Positions 51,711 through 61,300 of a stretch of DNA of 64,000 bases are shown here, piece by piece. The notes under the pieces are model-generated. The model had not been told where the DNA came from. It searched no databases and saw only the letters and a program-made list of their open reading frames with translations. Each line of letters starts with the position of its first letter. The stretch's first letter is position 1. Source of the stretch: Lysinibacillus sp. FSL W8-0992 (GTDB lineage: Bacteria; Bacillota; Bacilli; Bacillales_A; Planococcaceae). A program made the translations under genes and the position numbers. Location: positions 3,100,001-3,164,000 of the forward strand of contig NZ_JBBOZQ010000001.1 of NCBI RefSeq assembly GCF_038008685.1, in the 5' to 3' direction.

Positions 51711-53753
51711 ATGATAAATAAAAATGATTACGAGAATGTTGCCTTTAACCAATTGGAAATGCTTCGAAATGAAATTAATAGAACGAAAATGAATAGAAAT
51801 TTATTCAATAAAATTGATAACTATTATGTACTTTGTATTTATGAACAACAGAAAATTGCCAGCAATGATAACACGACCAAAGCTATTACATTGACTAAAA
51901 ATGTAATCTCCAATTCTTTTGTTATTTGGGATCGTACCTATAAAGAGAGCGAACAATTATTCATGAATTTACGAATTTCTTCTAGAAATCGCGTAATTAT
52001 TGAAATAGCAAAAAACATCGTTTCATTTTTACTGCAAAAATACGAGGACCAACTAAACGAATCACAGAAGCGAAAATCAACACATCGTAATGCACTTCAG
52101 CTTGAAAAATATGTCCTTCGTATGGAGCATATTATCAAAGCAAACACGTTTCTTGGTGAAGATACTGCATGGGAAGAGTTTTGCTCTTGGTTTCAAGTCT
52201 ATTTAACAGAATGGGTACTTGAGGAGCTAGAAAGTTTAATTGGTTATGAAATGATGGATCAGATGAGCAATGAGGAATTAAATGAAGTATTTTATCAACA
52301 AATGACGAAAAACCTGTCATCAAATGATACGTTTATTTCAAAATATACAAACATAGTGAACAACTATATGACAGAATGGTTTCATAACATTATTGCATCA
52401 ATGAAGCTAGCAGTTTTAACAGTAGAAGAAATTGAATCTATGTTGCAAATAACTGCATCTAAGAATCAGGATTCCCAGCCTCTTAGTAAAACTATCGCTT
52501 TTACATTAGGCGTAGAACATCATCTACATGTCATGAATAATGCCCCTTATCAATATGTGAGGGAAGCACTTTATAAAAACAGTTTTCAAAACATCGAAAC
52601 TACACCATGGCCCACAACACCTTTATATAAAGGTAATTTAGAAGGAATTATTCAAATACGTCCATATCACACTACTGAGCACTCCTTCGCTACACAATTG
52701 TTGATAGAGAAAGCACATAATCAAGCGCAAAACTTAACAGATTTAGACGTAGATATGTTTGATGCATTATGTAGTATTTTTTTATCAAAAGCACGGTATA
52801 CAGAAGATATCATTGAAATACACTTTACTGATTTATTGATGATTCGCGGCTTGAAACCAAAGTTAGGTGGTGAAGGGAGAAGAGGCGGTTATGAGCAGCA
52901 ACAAAAGGACAAAGTTTTGCAATCGCTTACAAAAATTCAGAGCTTATGGCTCGAATTAAATAAAGCAACGGTCTATGAAAAAGGAAAAGCTGTTCAAACG
53001 CAGCTCCAAGGACGGACATTCCTTTTTGTCGATCATAATCGGAAAGAATATGATATCGCACAATTAGATAATCAAAAAACATTTACATTTACAGTTGATA
53101 AAGTTTTTACAAAGTATTTGTATGGATCTGGACGGCAAATTGCCCTTTTACCTATTCAAACGCTTCATTACAATCCGTACAGTCAAAAATGGGAAAAACG
53201 ATTGGCGAGATATTTTAGTTGGCGATGGCGAACACAAGCAAGAAAGGGCGATTTCTTGCAGCCAAATAAAATTCGAACTTTACTAGAGGCAATTGGAGAA
53301 AATGTAAATGAACGCACACCATCCCGTACGAGAGACCGCTTAGAAAAAGCATTGGATCAATTGCTGGAAGATGGCGTACTATCTGCTTGGCATTATCATA
53401 AATGGGATGAAACAATTGCTAATAATAAAGGCTGGGTTCGGTTATGGTTAGATGCAACCATTCTTGTTGAACCACCTGAAATTATAAAAGAACAATACCG
53501 GTCTATTGAAAAAACAAAAAGTACAACTCATTATGCACTAGATTTCCAAGACAGTGCCCAACATAAAGCAAAAGGAGCCACAATTGGTAATCAATTAAGA
53601 GCGATACGCAAGCAATTTAATTTGTCTCTTTTACAAGTTTCAGAAGAACTTGAAATTTCACCTTCTTATATTAGTAATATAGAAAGAGGGGTTAAAACCC
53701 CCTCCGTCAAAATCCAAACTAATATAAGTCGCTGGTTGCAAAAGTTTATTTAA
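51711..53753 (+). CDS. Large hypothetical protein with C-terminal XRE-type HTH
   Basis: A 680-aa soluble protein. Residues about 620-675 form an XRE helix-turn-helix (IGNQLRAIRKQFNLSLLQVSEELEISPSYISNIERGVKTP in outline). The N-terminal 280 residues are helical and of unknown family. The central part (about 300-580) has basic, helical/strand patterns with GGEGRRGGYEQQQKDKVLQSL and SWRWRTQARKGDFL, reminiscent of winged-helix plasmid replication initiators; this resemblance is by eye only. CAAGGAGG gives a strong start. It is monocistronic, directly after the repeat array. It may be a regulator or a domesticated replication protein. Confidence 0.7.
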   Translation: MINKNDYENVAFNQLEMLRNEINRTKMNRNLFNKIDNYYVLCIYEQQKIASNDNTTKAITLTKNVISNSFVIWDRTYKESEQLFMNLRISSRNRVIIEIAKNIVSFLLQKYEDQLNESQKRKSTHRNALQLEKYVLRMEHIIKANTFLGEDTAWEEFCSWFQVYLTEWVLEELESLIGYEMMDQMSNEELNEVFYQQMTKNLSSNDTFISKYTNIVNNYMTEWFHNIIASMKLAVLTVEEIESMLQITASKNQDSQPLSKTIAFTLGVEHHLHVMNNAPYQYVREALYKNSFQNIETTPWPTTPLYKGNLEGIIQIRPYHTTEHSFATQLLIEKAHNQAQNLTDLDVDMFDALCSIFLSKARYTEDIIEIHFTDLLMIRGLKPKLGGEGRRGGYEQQQKDKVLQSLTKIQSLWLELNKATVYEKGKAVQTQLQGRTFLFVDHNRKEYDIAQLDNQKTFTFTVDKVFTKYLYGSGRQIALLPIQTLHYNPYSQKWEKRLARYFSWRWRTQARKGDFLQPNKIRTLLEAIGENVNERTPSRTRDRLEKALDQLLEDGVLSAWHYHKWDETIANNKGWVRLWLDATILVEPPEIIKEQYRSIEKTKSTTHYALDFQDSAQHKAKGATIGNQLRAIRKQFNLSLLQVSEELEISPSYISNIERGVKTPSVKIQTNISRWLQKFI

Positions 53754-53765
53754 AAGAATATTTAT

Positions 53766-53816
53766 AACTGCCTTCATATATCGAGCAAATACGATATAAA
53801 AGGGCAGTTTTTTTAT
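53766..53816 (+). terminator. Terminator of the 680-aa protein gene
   Basis: AACTGCC/GGCAGTT arms enclosing a second pair TATATCG/CGATATA, followed by seven T. Confidence 0.8.
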
Positions 53817-54164
53817 TTGTCGCCACCTATCTGCTATTTTCATTTTTGCTCCTTTCACCATTTCTACGGCTTTTATCTTGTACATTGCTAATCATTTAAA
53901 TGGCGTATATTTCGTTTTTTAGCTTTTATCCTTCCCATAAGTCGAGGTTATCGTGCGTAGATGTCGTGAGTAGTGTGTACACGAAATAAAACACAAATTT
54001 TTAAACCCTTGCTATAACTACGTTTTTCACATGTTTTTCTTTTTTTTACTCCCTAATAATTAAATCATTTTACATGTATTTATTTTCAGAATATTTAAAA
54101 TGGGTTCGTTACAATAGACAACATAATCAATTGTTTTTCTATTATTCGAAACCGAGGTGAAATA
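53817..54164. other. Upstream region of the acyl-CoA operon
   Basis: About 348 bp without a gene. It contains GTGTACAC and several AT-rich stretches; TACAAT at 54110 could be a -10 box, but no convincing -35 sits 17 bp upstream. No cre-like or known riboswitch sequence was found. Confidence 0.4.
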
Positions 54165-56333
54165 ATGAATAAAGAATTGAAAGCTTATGAATCGCTAGAA
54201 CCATTGTTTAATCCAAAGTCTGTTGCAGTACTTGGTGCTTCCACAAATCCATATAAAATTGGATACATTCAATTGAAAGCGCTTATAGACGGCGGTTTTG
54301 CTGGAGACATTTATCCTATTAATCCGAAAGCTAGTGAAATAGAGGGACTAACTTGCTATCCTTCAATCACAGCTGTCCCAGGGGATATAGATTTAGCAAT
54401 ATTTTGTGTCGGTGCAGAACAAATTCTGGACAATCTTAAGGCATGTGCGAAGAAGAATATAAAAGCAGCAATTATTTTCGCATCTGGATTCTCTGAAACT
54501 GGGGAAGAGGGTGTACTGTTACAACAGGAGTTAGCTAACATTGCAAAGGAAAATGGCATCCGAATCATAGGTCCAAACTGTGTTGGGTTAGTTAATACAA
54601 CGAATGGAATGATTGGCACGTTTTCACCAGCTATTTTGGCAGTACCATTACATGAAGAAAAAGCTGTGGGCTACGTTTCGCAAAGTGGCGCATTTGGTGT
54701 ATTAACGTATATGGCTGCAGCGCAAAATGGTTTAAGCTTTAATTATTTTGCAAGTGTTGGAAATGAAATGGAAACAGAATTTTCAGATGTAGTAGAATAC
54801 ATGATTCATGATCCAAAAACGAAAGTCATTACAGGCTATTTAGAAGGGGCTAAAGATACTAAGAAGCTTCGACGTTTAGCAAAGGAAGCACTTAATCGTA
54901 ACAAGCCAATTGCATTGATGAAAACAGGCAAAAGTTCAGCCGGCAGCAGAGCAGCTGCTTCACATACAGGCTCGCTTGCGGGATCAGATTTAGTTTACGA
55001 TGCATTTTTCAGGCAGAGCGGTATCGTTAGAGTCGATGATTATGAAGATATTATTACGTTTTCAAAGTTATTTTTATCTAATAGACTACCACAAGGGAAA
55101 AATACAGTGTTAATTACAAGTTCGGGTGGACGAGGTATTAACGAAGCAGATCGATGCGAAGGGCTAGGGTTAAATATTATTGCGCTAAGTGAAAAGACAA
55201 AGGCAGAAATTAAAAAGCATGTTCCATCTTACGCAAGTGCAATCAACCCAATTGACTTAACAGCTGCCGCTTCAGTAACGAATCCAGAATTATATATAGC
55301 GCCACTTCGAGCACTTGTAGCTGATCCAGAAGTTCATAATATTATCCTAACTGAATTTCCGTTGTACTGGGAAGCAGATAATCCATACTTACAGGAGTTT
55401 ATCGATATATGTAAAAACTCAGATAAATTCGTCTTTATTACGACATTCCCATTAGAAGGCATGTCTGTCCCTAAAGGAAAGGATGAACTTGAGAAGAATG
55501 GCATTCCTGTCATTCCAGGTAATTTAAATCCAATCAAAGGCTTAGCAAAGCTTGTAGAATATAGCGAAAGTTATAGGAAACATCAACAAGCAACGGTCCA
55601 AGAAGAGGATTCCGCTAAGAAACGTATAGACATGTCACATGTAACTGGTTCGACATTAAGTGAAGCCCAAGCAACTGACATTTTAGATCTTTACGGGATT
55701 CCAACAACAAAACGAACTGTCGCTACGACGGCTGATGAAGCTGTTCAGTTTGCGAATAGGATTGGTTACCCAGTCGTGTTAAAAGTCGATTCAGCGGATA
55801 TTCCACATAAAACCGAGGCAGATGCAATTCGACTAAATGTTCAATCAGCGAACGATGTAATGAAAGCGTTTACTGAAATTTATCAAAATGCAAGAAAATA
55901 CAAAGCAGATGCTCAAATCAACGGTATTTCTGTTCAGGAAATGCTTCCTGAAGGAACAGAGGTCATTATCGGCGCAACAAAGGATCCGAATTTCGGTCCA
56001 GTAGTCATGTTTGGCTTAGGCGGTATTTTTGTTGAAGTATTTAAAGATATTTCATTTAGAGTGGCGCCACTAACAAGGGCTGATGCCGTTGAAATGATTG
56101 AAGAAGTAAAAGGCAAAGCGCTTCTGACAGGGGCACGTGGAAAAGCGCATGGCGATATTGAAGCCATCATTGACGTGTTACTGAAGGTATCGAAGCTTGT
56201 CACTGAAAATGAAGAGATAATAGAAGAATTAGATATTAATCCTTTAATCGTCTATGAAGACGGCGTAAAAGCAGCAGATGCAATGATCGTCGTGCAGAAA
56301 GATGTGTTAGAAAAGTCAGTAGTCAGGGGGTAA
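54165..56333 (+). CDS. NDP-forming acyl-CoA synthetase
   Basis: A 722-aa fused enzyme of the ADP-forming acetyl-CoA/feruloyl-CoA synthetase family. Order: CoA-binding domain (about 12-105, VAVLGAST), succinyl-CoA ligase-like domains with SQSGAFG and the phosphorylated-His segment AASHTGSLAGSD (about 130-460), and a C-terminal ATP-grasp domain (about 490-720, GYPVVLKVDSADIPHKTEADAI and DINPLIV). It activates a carboxylic acid to its CoA thioester at the cost of ATP to ADP. It heads the operon and its stop is 1 nt before the overlapping next unit (ATG 2 nt later), so it supplies the pathway's starter. The acid is unknown. Confidence 0.9.
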   Translation: MNKELKAYESLEPLFNPKSVAVLGASTNPYKIGYIQLKALIDGGFAGDIYPINPKASEIEGLTCYPSITAVPGDIDLAIFCVGAEQILDNLKACAKKNIKAAIIFASGFSETGEEGVLLQQELANIAKENGIRIIGPNCVGLVNTTNGMIGTFSPAILAVPLHEEKAVGYVSQSGAFGVLTYMAAAQNGLSFNYFASVGNEMETEFSDVVEYMIHDPKTKVITGYLEGAKDTKKLRRLAKEALNRNKPIALMKTGKSSAGSRAAASHTGSLAGSDLVYDAFFRQSGIVRVDDYEDIITFSKLFLSNRLPQGKNTVLITSSGGRGINEADRCEGLGLNIIALSEKTKAEIKKHVPSYASAINPIDLTAAASVTNPELYIAPLRALVADPEVHNIILTEFPLYWEADNPYLQEFIDICKNSDKFVFITTFPLEGMSVPKGKDELEKNGIPVIPGNLNPIKGLAKLVEYSESYRKHQQATVQEEDSAKKRIDMSHVTGSTLSEAQATDILDLYGIPTTKRTVATTADEAVQFANRIGYPVVLKVDSADIPHKTEADAIRLNVQSANDVMKAFTEIYQNARKYKADAQINGISVQEMLPEGTEVIIGATKDPNFGPVVMFGLGGIFVEVFKDISFRVAPLTRADAVEMIEEVKGKALLTGARGKAHGDIEAIIDVLLKVSKLVTENEEIIEELDINPLIVYEDGVKAADAMIVVQKDVLEKSVVRG

Positions 56334-56337
56334 TGAT

Positions 56338-56793
56338 ATGGAGCTAGATCAAAGCTTAATTGGTTTAACAGGACCACAATATGTTTTTGAAGTAGAAAAA
56401 AGGCACATTCGCCAATTTGCCGAATCAATTGGTGATCCTAATCCATTATATGTGGATGAAGAATATGCAAAATCAACTATTTATGGCAGCATCATTGCAC
56501 CACCAAGCTTCCCAGTCGCGATAGGAGCTGACAGTGGGCAAGGAATTAATTTGCCGTTAGATTTTAGTCGCATGCTCCATGGAGAGCAAGAGTTCATTTA
56601 TCATCGTCCAATTCGCCCAGGTGATCGTTTGCACTGTCAAATGAAAGTGACTGACGTATATGAAAAAGAAGGAAAAAATGGGCCAATGCAGTTTTTAGTA
56701 ATGGATACAGAAATGAAGGATGAAGAAGGCGAGCTAGTTGTAATTAGTCGTACAAATATCATTTATCGTGCTGTAGCGAGTAGTAAAGCGTAA
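56338..56793 (+). CDS. MaoC-type N-terminal (FAS1-like) dehydratase subunit
   Basis: A 151-aa hot-dog-fold protein of the MaoC_dehydrat_N/FAS1-like group: FEVEKRHIRQFAESIGDPNPLYVDEEYA, SIIAPPSFPVA, and YHRPIRPGDRLHCQ. The catalytic Asp/His motif of active MaoC hydratases (D-x4-H) is altered to DPNPLY, so it may be the structural partner of the next gene's product, as in ChsH1/ChsH2-type heterodimers. GGGG precedes the ATG. Part of the acyl-CoA operon. Confidence 0.85.
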   Translation: MELDQSLIGLTGPQYVFEVEKRHIRQFAESIGDPNPLYVDEEYAKSTIYGSIIAPPSFPVAIGADSGQGINLPLDFSRMLHGEQEFIYHRPIRPGDRLHCQMKVTDVYEKEGKNGPMQFLVMDTEMKDEEGELVVISRTNIIYRAVASSKA

Positions 56794-56800
56794 ATAAACT

Positions 56801-56832
56801 GTTGAACGAAGATACAGAAATCTTCGTTCAAC
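56801..56832 (+). other. Intra-operon hairpin 1
   Basis: GTTGAACGAAGAT/ATCTTCGTTCAAC, 13-bp perfect stem with a 6-nt loop followed by TTTTAAT. It separates the two MaoC-like genes and may act as a weak terminator or mRNA processing site. Confidence 0.65.
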
Positions 56833-56862
56833 TTTTAATCCATCACTAAAGGGGGAAAAAAC

Positions 56863-57279
56863 ATGCTTCAATTTAAAAATTTACATGAAGGACAAAAGCT
56901 CGAACCACTTTTGAAGCCTGCTGTTACAAAGGTACAGCTTGTGAAATATGCCGGTGCATCAGGGGATTTCAATCCGTTACATACAGATGATGCATTTGCG
57001 CAAAGTATAGGGATGCCGGGTGTTATTGCACATGGCATGCTTGTAATGGGCTTTCTTGGTCAGTACATGATGGACCTAGCAGGTACTTCAGCTGCACCGA
57101 CTAATTTTAAAATGCGCTTTGGTGCGATGACAAGACCTGGTGATGAAATTACATGTTCTGCCATTGTCAAAAAAATTTATGAAAACGAAGCTAAACAATT
57201 CGTTGATTTAGAACTATATGCGGAAAAAGCTCCAGGAAAAGTAGTTGGATTTGGAGAAGCGACATTACAAATGATTTAA
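56863..57279 (+). CDS. MaoC-like enoyl-CoA hydratase
   Basis: A 138-aa hot-dog-fold hydratase. The catalytic motif is intact: GDFNPLHTD (Asp and His), then GVIAHGMLVMGFLG and FGAMTRPGDEI. It adds water to a 2-enoyl-CoA. The Asp-x4-His active site is missing from the preceding gene, so this is the catalytic half of a probable heterodimer. AAAGGGGG precedes the ATG. Confidence 0.9.
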   Translation: MLQFKNLHEGQKLEPLLKPAVTKVQLVKYAGASGDFNPLHTDDAFAQSIGMPGVIAHGMLVMGFLGQYMMDLAGTSAAPTNFKMRFGAMTRPGDEITCSAIVKKIYENEAKQFVDLELYAEKAPGKVVGFGEATLQMI

Positions 57280-57305
57280 CAAATGGAAACAAGGAGGTTG
57301 GCAAT

Positions 57306-58469
57306 ATGGCTACTATTAAAGATCGCTATGCCATTGTAGGCGTAGGAGAAAGTGAACGTTCGAAAAATTCAGGTAGAACACCTTTACATTTAGCATTAGA
57401 CGCTGCTCGTGCTGCGTTAAAAGATGCCGGTTTAGAAGCGAGAGAAATCGATGGCTTTATGAGCTACTCTGAAAATGATTCTTGTACATCCCATCAGTTA
57501 GCGACCTATTTAGGCGCGCGACCGAAATATGTTAAAGACATTATGGGAGGCGGAAGCAGTACAGAAATGTTAATTGCGGATGCCATCGGATTAATCGAAA
57601 CAGGTCAAGTCAATACCGTGCTAATTTATCGTGCAATGAATGGCCGCTCTGGCGTTCGTATGGGCGGTGGTGGCTGGGATGTAAATATGCTTCAAGGGGC
57701 AATGGATGGCGGAAGCTTTTTCATTCCTTATGGGGCAGGTGGACCAGGTCAATGGTTCGGCTTATTCGCTACGCGTCATATGCAACAAACAGGACTTACA
57801 CACGAACATTTAGGGCACGTCTGTGTGAGCTTTTATGAGCATGCACAACGAAACCCAAAAGCGTTCTTCTATGGTAAGCCATTATCAATGGAAGAGTATT
57901 TAAAGACACCATCTTTAAGTTATCCATTTAATAAACATGATTTTTGCCTAGAATCAGACGAGGCGAATGCCATTATCGTCACATCCGCTGAGAAAGCAAA
58001 GGATTGCAAGTCAAGACCTGTCTATATTATGGGTATTGAAGCGAGACGAACTGTATCACATGCGCATTACTGGACAAATTTAGATGAAGTAGCATCAGAC
58101 TTCGTTGCACCTTCCCTTTATAAAAAAGCAGGGGTTACACCACAAGATATTCAAGTCGCTTCGATATACGATTGCTTTAGTTGGGTAGTACTGCGCCAAT
58201 TAGAAGCATATGGCTTTGCTGCACGTGGCGAAGTAGGTGATTTCGTTGCAAGTGGCAATTTAAAAATGGGTGGCAAGCTTCCTACGAATACAGCAGGAGG
58301 CATGCTATCGGAAGGTTATACGCATGGCATGAACAATGTCCTTGAAATTGTTCGTCAAATTCGTCACGAGTATAAAGGTACTGATCGTCAAGTCGAAAAT
58401 TGCGAAATAGGCATTTGTACTGGCTGGTCTGGCCCAGATATTGCGGGTGCAATGATTTTAAGAAACTAG
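57306..58469 (+). CDS. Thiolase-fold protein, Ltp2-like (no thiolase nucleophile)
   Basis: A 387-aa thiolase-superfamily protein resembling SCP-x/lipid-transfer proteins. The nucleophile loop reads IMGGGSSTEM where thiolases have a Cys. The GHPxGxSG motif reads GYTHGMNN. Ltp2 steroid aldolases also lack the Cys and carry a Tyr at this second position. It is followed by a DUF35 gene, again as in the Ltp2-DUF35 aldolase. Likely role: retro-aldol cleavage of a beta-hydroxyacyl-CoA, or a non-catalytic partner. AAGGAGG precedes the ATG. Confidence 0.85.
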   Translation: MATIKDRYAIVGVGESERSKNSGRTPLHLALDAARAALKDAGLEAREIDGFMSYSENDSCTSHQLATYLGARPKYVKDIMGGGSSTEMLIADAIGLIETGQVNTVLIYRAMNGRSGVRMGGGGWDVNMLQGAMDGGSFFIPYGAGGPGQWFGLFATRHMQQTGLTHEHLGHVCVSFYEHAQRNPKAFFYGKPLSMEEYLKTPSLSYPFNKHDFCLESDEANAIIVTSAEKAKDCKSRPVYIMGIEARRTVSHAHYWTNLDEVASDFVAPSLYKKAGVTPQDIQVASIYDCFSWVVLRQLEAYGFAARGEVGDFVASGNLKMGGKLPTNTAGGMLSEGYTHGMNNVLEIVRQIRHEYKGTDRQVENCEIGICTGWSGPDIAGAMILRN

Positions 58470-58480
58470 GAGGGAAAATC

Positions 58481-58897
58481 ATGAGTTATCAAAAACCAAT
58501 TCCACTTAAAACACAAGACAATCAACCATATTGGGATGCAGCTGATCGGCATGAGCTAGTCCTACAAAAATGCGAAACATGTAATTCTTATAATCACCCA
58601 CCTGGCCCAGCTTGTTCAAAATGCGGTTCCACAGAACTTAGCTGGGAAAGTCAAGGTTCGGCTATTACGGGAACTATCTATTCGTATGTTGTGTCGTATC
58701 GCCCGTTCCTACCGGGTTTCCAAGATGATTTACCAACGATTATTGTTGTCGTACAACTAGATAATTTAAAAGAAGTAAAAATAATTGGCAATGTGCTTGC
58801 ATGTCCACCAGAGGAAGTAAAAATCGGCATGCCTGTAAAAATGACATGGCAGGATATTACGGAAGATCGAGCTCTTCCACAATGGATACAAGCATAA
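58481..58897 (+). CDS. DUF35 zinc-ribbon/OB-fold protein
   Basis: A 138-aa protein: N-terminal zinc ribbon with two Cys pairs (CETC about 32-35, CSKC about 46-49), then an OB fold (TGTIYSYVVSYRPFLPGF, VVQLDNLKEVKIIGNV). DUF35 proteins are obligate partners of thiolase-fold enzymes, for example in HMG-CoA synthesis in archaea and in Ltp2-type aldolases. The ATG at 58481 has TAGGAGGG upstream; a longer frame has no site. Confidence 0.9.
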   Translation: MSYQKPIPLKTQDNQPYWDAADRHELVLQKCETCNSYNHPPGPACSKCGSTELSWESQGSAITGTIYSYVVSYRPFLPGFQDDLPTIIVVVQLDNLKEVKIIGNVLACPPEEVKIGMPVKMTWQDITEDRALPQWIQA

Positions 58898-58933
58898 CAG
58901 ATTAATATCGTTTTAAAAGAAAGGAATGATTAC

Positions 58934-60130
58934 ATGGATTTTTCATTTACGAAAAAGGAAGAGCAATTTCGTCAAGAGTTAAGAACTTGGCTAGAAGCGA
59001 ACTTACCAGATGGATGGTTACAAGGCGAAGTGCAATTAGATAAGGAATCAAAAGAATATGAGTTATTTTTACGAGATTGGCAAAAGAAACTATATGAAGG
59101 TGGTTGGGCAGCGATTGCGTGGCCTAAACAATATGGTGGGCGCAATGCAACGCTTATGGAGGAAATTGTCTATCAACAAGAGATGGTACGTGTCAAAGCA
59201 CCACCGTTAATAAATTATGTAGGTCTGCATATGGTTGCACCGACATTGATGCAAATTGGTACGGAAGAACAAAAGGAAAAATATATCGAAAAAATTATTA
59301 CAGGTGAAGAAGTTTGGTGCCAAGGTTATTCAGAGCCGAATGCAGGATCAGATGTAGCGGCTATTCAAACGACAGCTGTAAAAGATGGTGACCGTTGGAT
59401 TATTAATGGGCAAAAGGTTTGGACGAGTTTCGGTCATGTAGCGGATCGCTGCTTTTTAATAACTAGAACGAGCCGACTAGAGAAAAAACATAAAGGTATT
59501 ACAGTATTCCTTCTCGATATGCATCAGCCAGGGGTGGAAACACGACCAATCGTCTCAATGGATGGTCAAAAAGATTTTAATGAAGTGTATTTAAATGATG
59601 CCATTGCGTATGATGCAGAAATTATCGGTCAAGTAGATGAGGGCTGGAAGGTTATCATTGCTCTTCTAATGCATGAACGAACTGGAATTGGTGGTCAAGT
59701 ATTTACGCTAGAGCAACAATTCAATGATCTAGTTGCGTTAGCTAAGGAATTGAATGATGAAGATGAGCCGCTTATTAAAAATCCATTCATTCGTAAAACA
59801 ATGGTGGATTTATACACTCGTTCACGTGGGTCACTATTAAACTATTATCGAAATTTAACAAAGCAATTGAAAAATGGCCATCCTGGTGCAGAAAGCTCTA
59901 TGGATAAACTACTTGTTAGTGAATTAACAAAAGAACTGTTTGCGCAAGCGATTTCGATGCAAGGCCATCATGGCGTCCTATGGAAAGAAAACGCATTGAT
60001 GGATCGGTCCTATTGGCAGGACAATTATTTGTACTCTTTTGGTCAGACAATTGGCGGTGGAACAAGCGAAATACAAAAGAATACCATTGCTGAACGAATT
60101 CTAGGTTTACCAAAAGATATGGGTCGATAA
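58934..60130 (+). CDS. Acyl-CoA dehydrogenase, subunit 1
   Basis: A 398-aa FAD-dependent acyl-CoA dehydrogenase. The N-terminal helical, middle beta (WCQGYSEPNAGSDVAAIQT, WIINGQKVWTSFGHVAD) and C-terminal helical domains are all present. The flavin-binding motif is intact. The C-terminal segment reads IGGGTSEIQKNTIAERILG. A different dehydrogenase follows 18 nt after the stop; the two may form a heteromer, as ChsE1/ChsE2 do. The electron acceptor (ETF) is not encoded in the window. AAAGGAA precedes the ATG. Confidence 0.92.
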   Translation: MDFSFTKKEEQFRQELRTWLEANLPDGWLQGEVQLDKESKEYELFLRDWQKKLYEGGWAAIAWPKQYGGRNATLMEEIVYQQEMVRVKAPPLINYVGLHMVAPTLMQIGTEEQKEKYIEKIITGEEVWCQGYSEPNAGSDVAAIQTTAVKDGDRWIINGQKVWTSFGHVADRCFLITRTSRLEKKHKGITVFLLDMHQPGVETRPIVSMDGQKDFNEVYLNDAIAYDAEIIGQVDEGWKVIIALLMHERTGIGGQVFTLEQQFNDLVALAKELNDEDEPLIKNPFIRKTMVDLYTRSRGSLLNYYRNLTKQLKNGHPGAESSMDKLLVSELTKELFAQAISMQGHHGVLWKENALMDRSYWQDNYLYSFGQTIGGGTSEIQKNTIAERILGLPKDMGR

Positions 60131-60148
60131 AAAGCGGGGGTGTAAGAT

Positions 60149-61285
60149 ATGGATTTCTCTTTAAATCAAGAACAAGAAATGTTTCGAAACTATGTACGTA
60201 AATATTTAGATGATGTCGGACAAACAAAAGTAGCCCGTGAGTTTACAGAAGGCAATACAAGCTCATTTCAAGCACTGTATGCTGGATTAGCGGAACTTGG
60301 CTGTGCAAGTGTGAATGTGTCAGAAGAAAATGGTGGTATGGGGCTAGGTCAGTTAGATTTAGTACCTATTTTAGAAGAGACAGGTCGAGCATTGCTTCCA
60401 GGCTTATATTTAGAAACAAATGCTTTAGCGGTACCGTTATTGGAGAGATTTGGTACTGAAGAACAAAAAGCTAAATATTTATCAGCTATTGCTAGTGGTG
60501 AGCATACCTTTACTGTTGCATGGTTAGAGCCTAGCGGAAACTACAAGCCTTCAAATGTGAAATTAAGTGGCACATTGCAGGATGACGTTCTAACGTTGAA
60601 TGGTGTGAAATCATTAGTACCAGACGTTGAGCTTGCCAATAGCTTACTCGTTCTAGTGCGTACTTCTGAAGGGCAAGGTGCGGAAGGAATATCATTAGTA
60701 ATCGTTGATTGTGATGATGTGTCACTACAAGTGCAACCTCAAAAAAACATGGATGAAACCCGTTTGCTTGCAGAAGTGACTTTTAATAATGTCCAAGTTT
60801 CAAGTCAGCAAATTCTTGGCACTATTGATCATGGGTGGGATGTTTTGCAAGAGGGTCTATTATCATTTAATGCAGCCCTTTGCTCATCGATTGTTGGAAG
60901 TATGGAAAAAATCGTTGAAACAGCCGTTGAATATGCGAATATTCGTGAACAGTTTAATCAACCGATTGGAAGATTCCAAGCAATTAAACACAGATTAGTC
61001 GATATGAAAATGGATTTAGAAACAGCTCGTTCGTTAGCCTATTATGCAAACTGGGCGATTGAAAGTGATGCTGCTGATAAAGTTGAAGCGGTTTCAAGTG
61101 CTCGCTTATTTGCTACCGAGGCATTTATAAAAGTCGCATCTCAAAGTATTCAAATTCATGGTGGGATTGGTTTTACTGAAGAAATTGATTGCCATCTATA
61201 TGTGAAAAGAGCGCGTTTCTATGAAAATTATCTAGGAAGCACACAGCAATATTATGAGCAGGCAGCAGTTGCCTTAGGTTGGTAG
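60149..61285 (+). CDS. Acyl-CoA dehydrogenase, divergent subunit 2
   Basis: A 378-aa protein of the acyl-CoA dehydrogenase fold. The flavin-binding loop is changed (VAWLEPSGNYKPSN instead of SEPxAGSD) and the C terminus reads RARFYENYLGSTQQYYEQ in place of the usual GTSEI. HGGIGFTEE is kept. It is probably the partner of subunit 1. Heteromeric side-chain dehydrogenases of actinobacteria combine an FAD-binding and a degenerate chain in this way. GGGGGTG precedes the ATG. Confidence 0.88.
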   Translation: MDFSLNQEQEMFRNYVRKYLDDVGQTKVAREFTEGNTSSFQALYAGLAELGCASVNVSEENGGMGLGQLDLVPILEETGRALLPGLYLETNALAVPLLERFGTEEQKAKYLSAIASGEHTFTVAWLEPSGNYKPSNVKLSGTLQDDVLTLNGVKSLVPDVELANSLLVLVRTSEGQGAEGISLVIVDCDDVSLQVQPQKNMDETRLLAEVTFNNVQVSSQQILGTIDHGWDVLQEGLLSFNAALCSSIVGSMEKIVETAVEYANIREQFNQPIGRFQAIKHRLVDMKMDLETARSLAYYANWAIESDAADKVEAVSSARLFATEAFIKVASQSIQIHGGIGFTEEIDCHLYVKRARFYENYLGSTQQYYEQAAVALGW

Positions 61286-61300
61286 TAGATTATCTTACGT

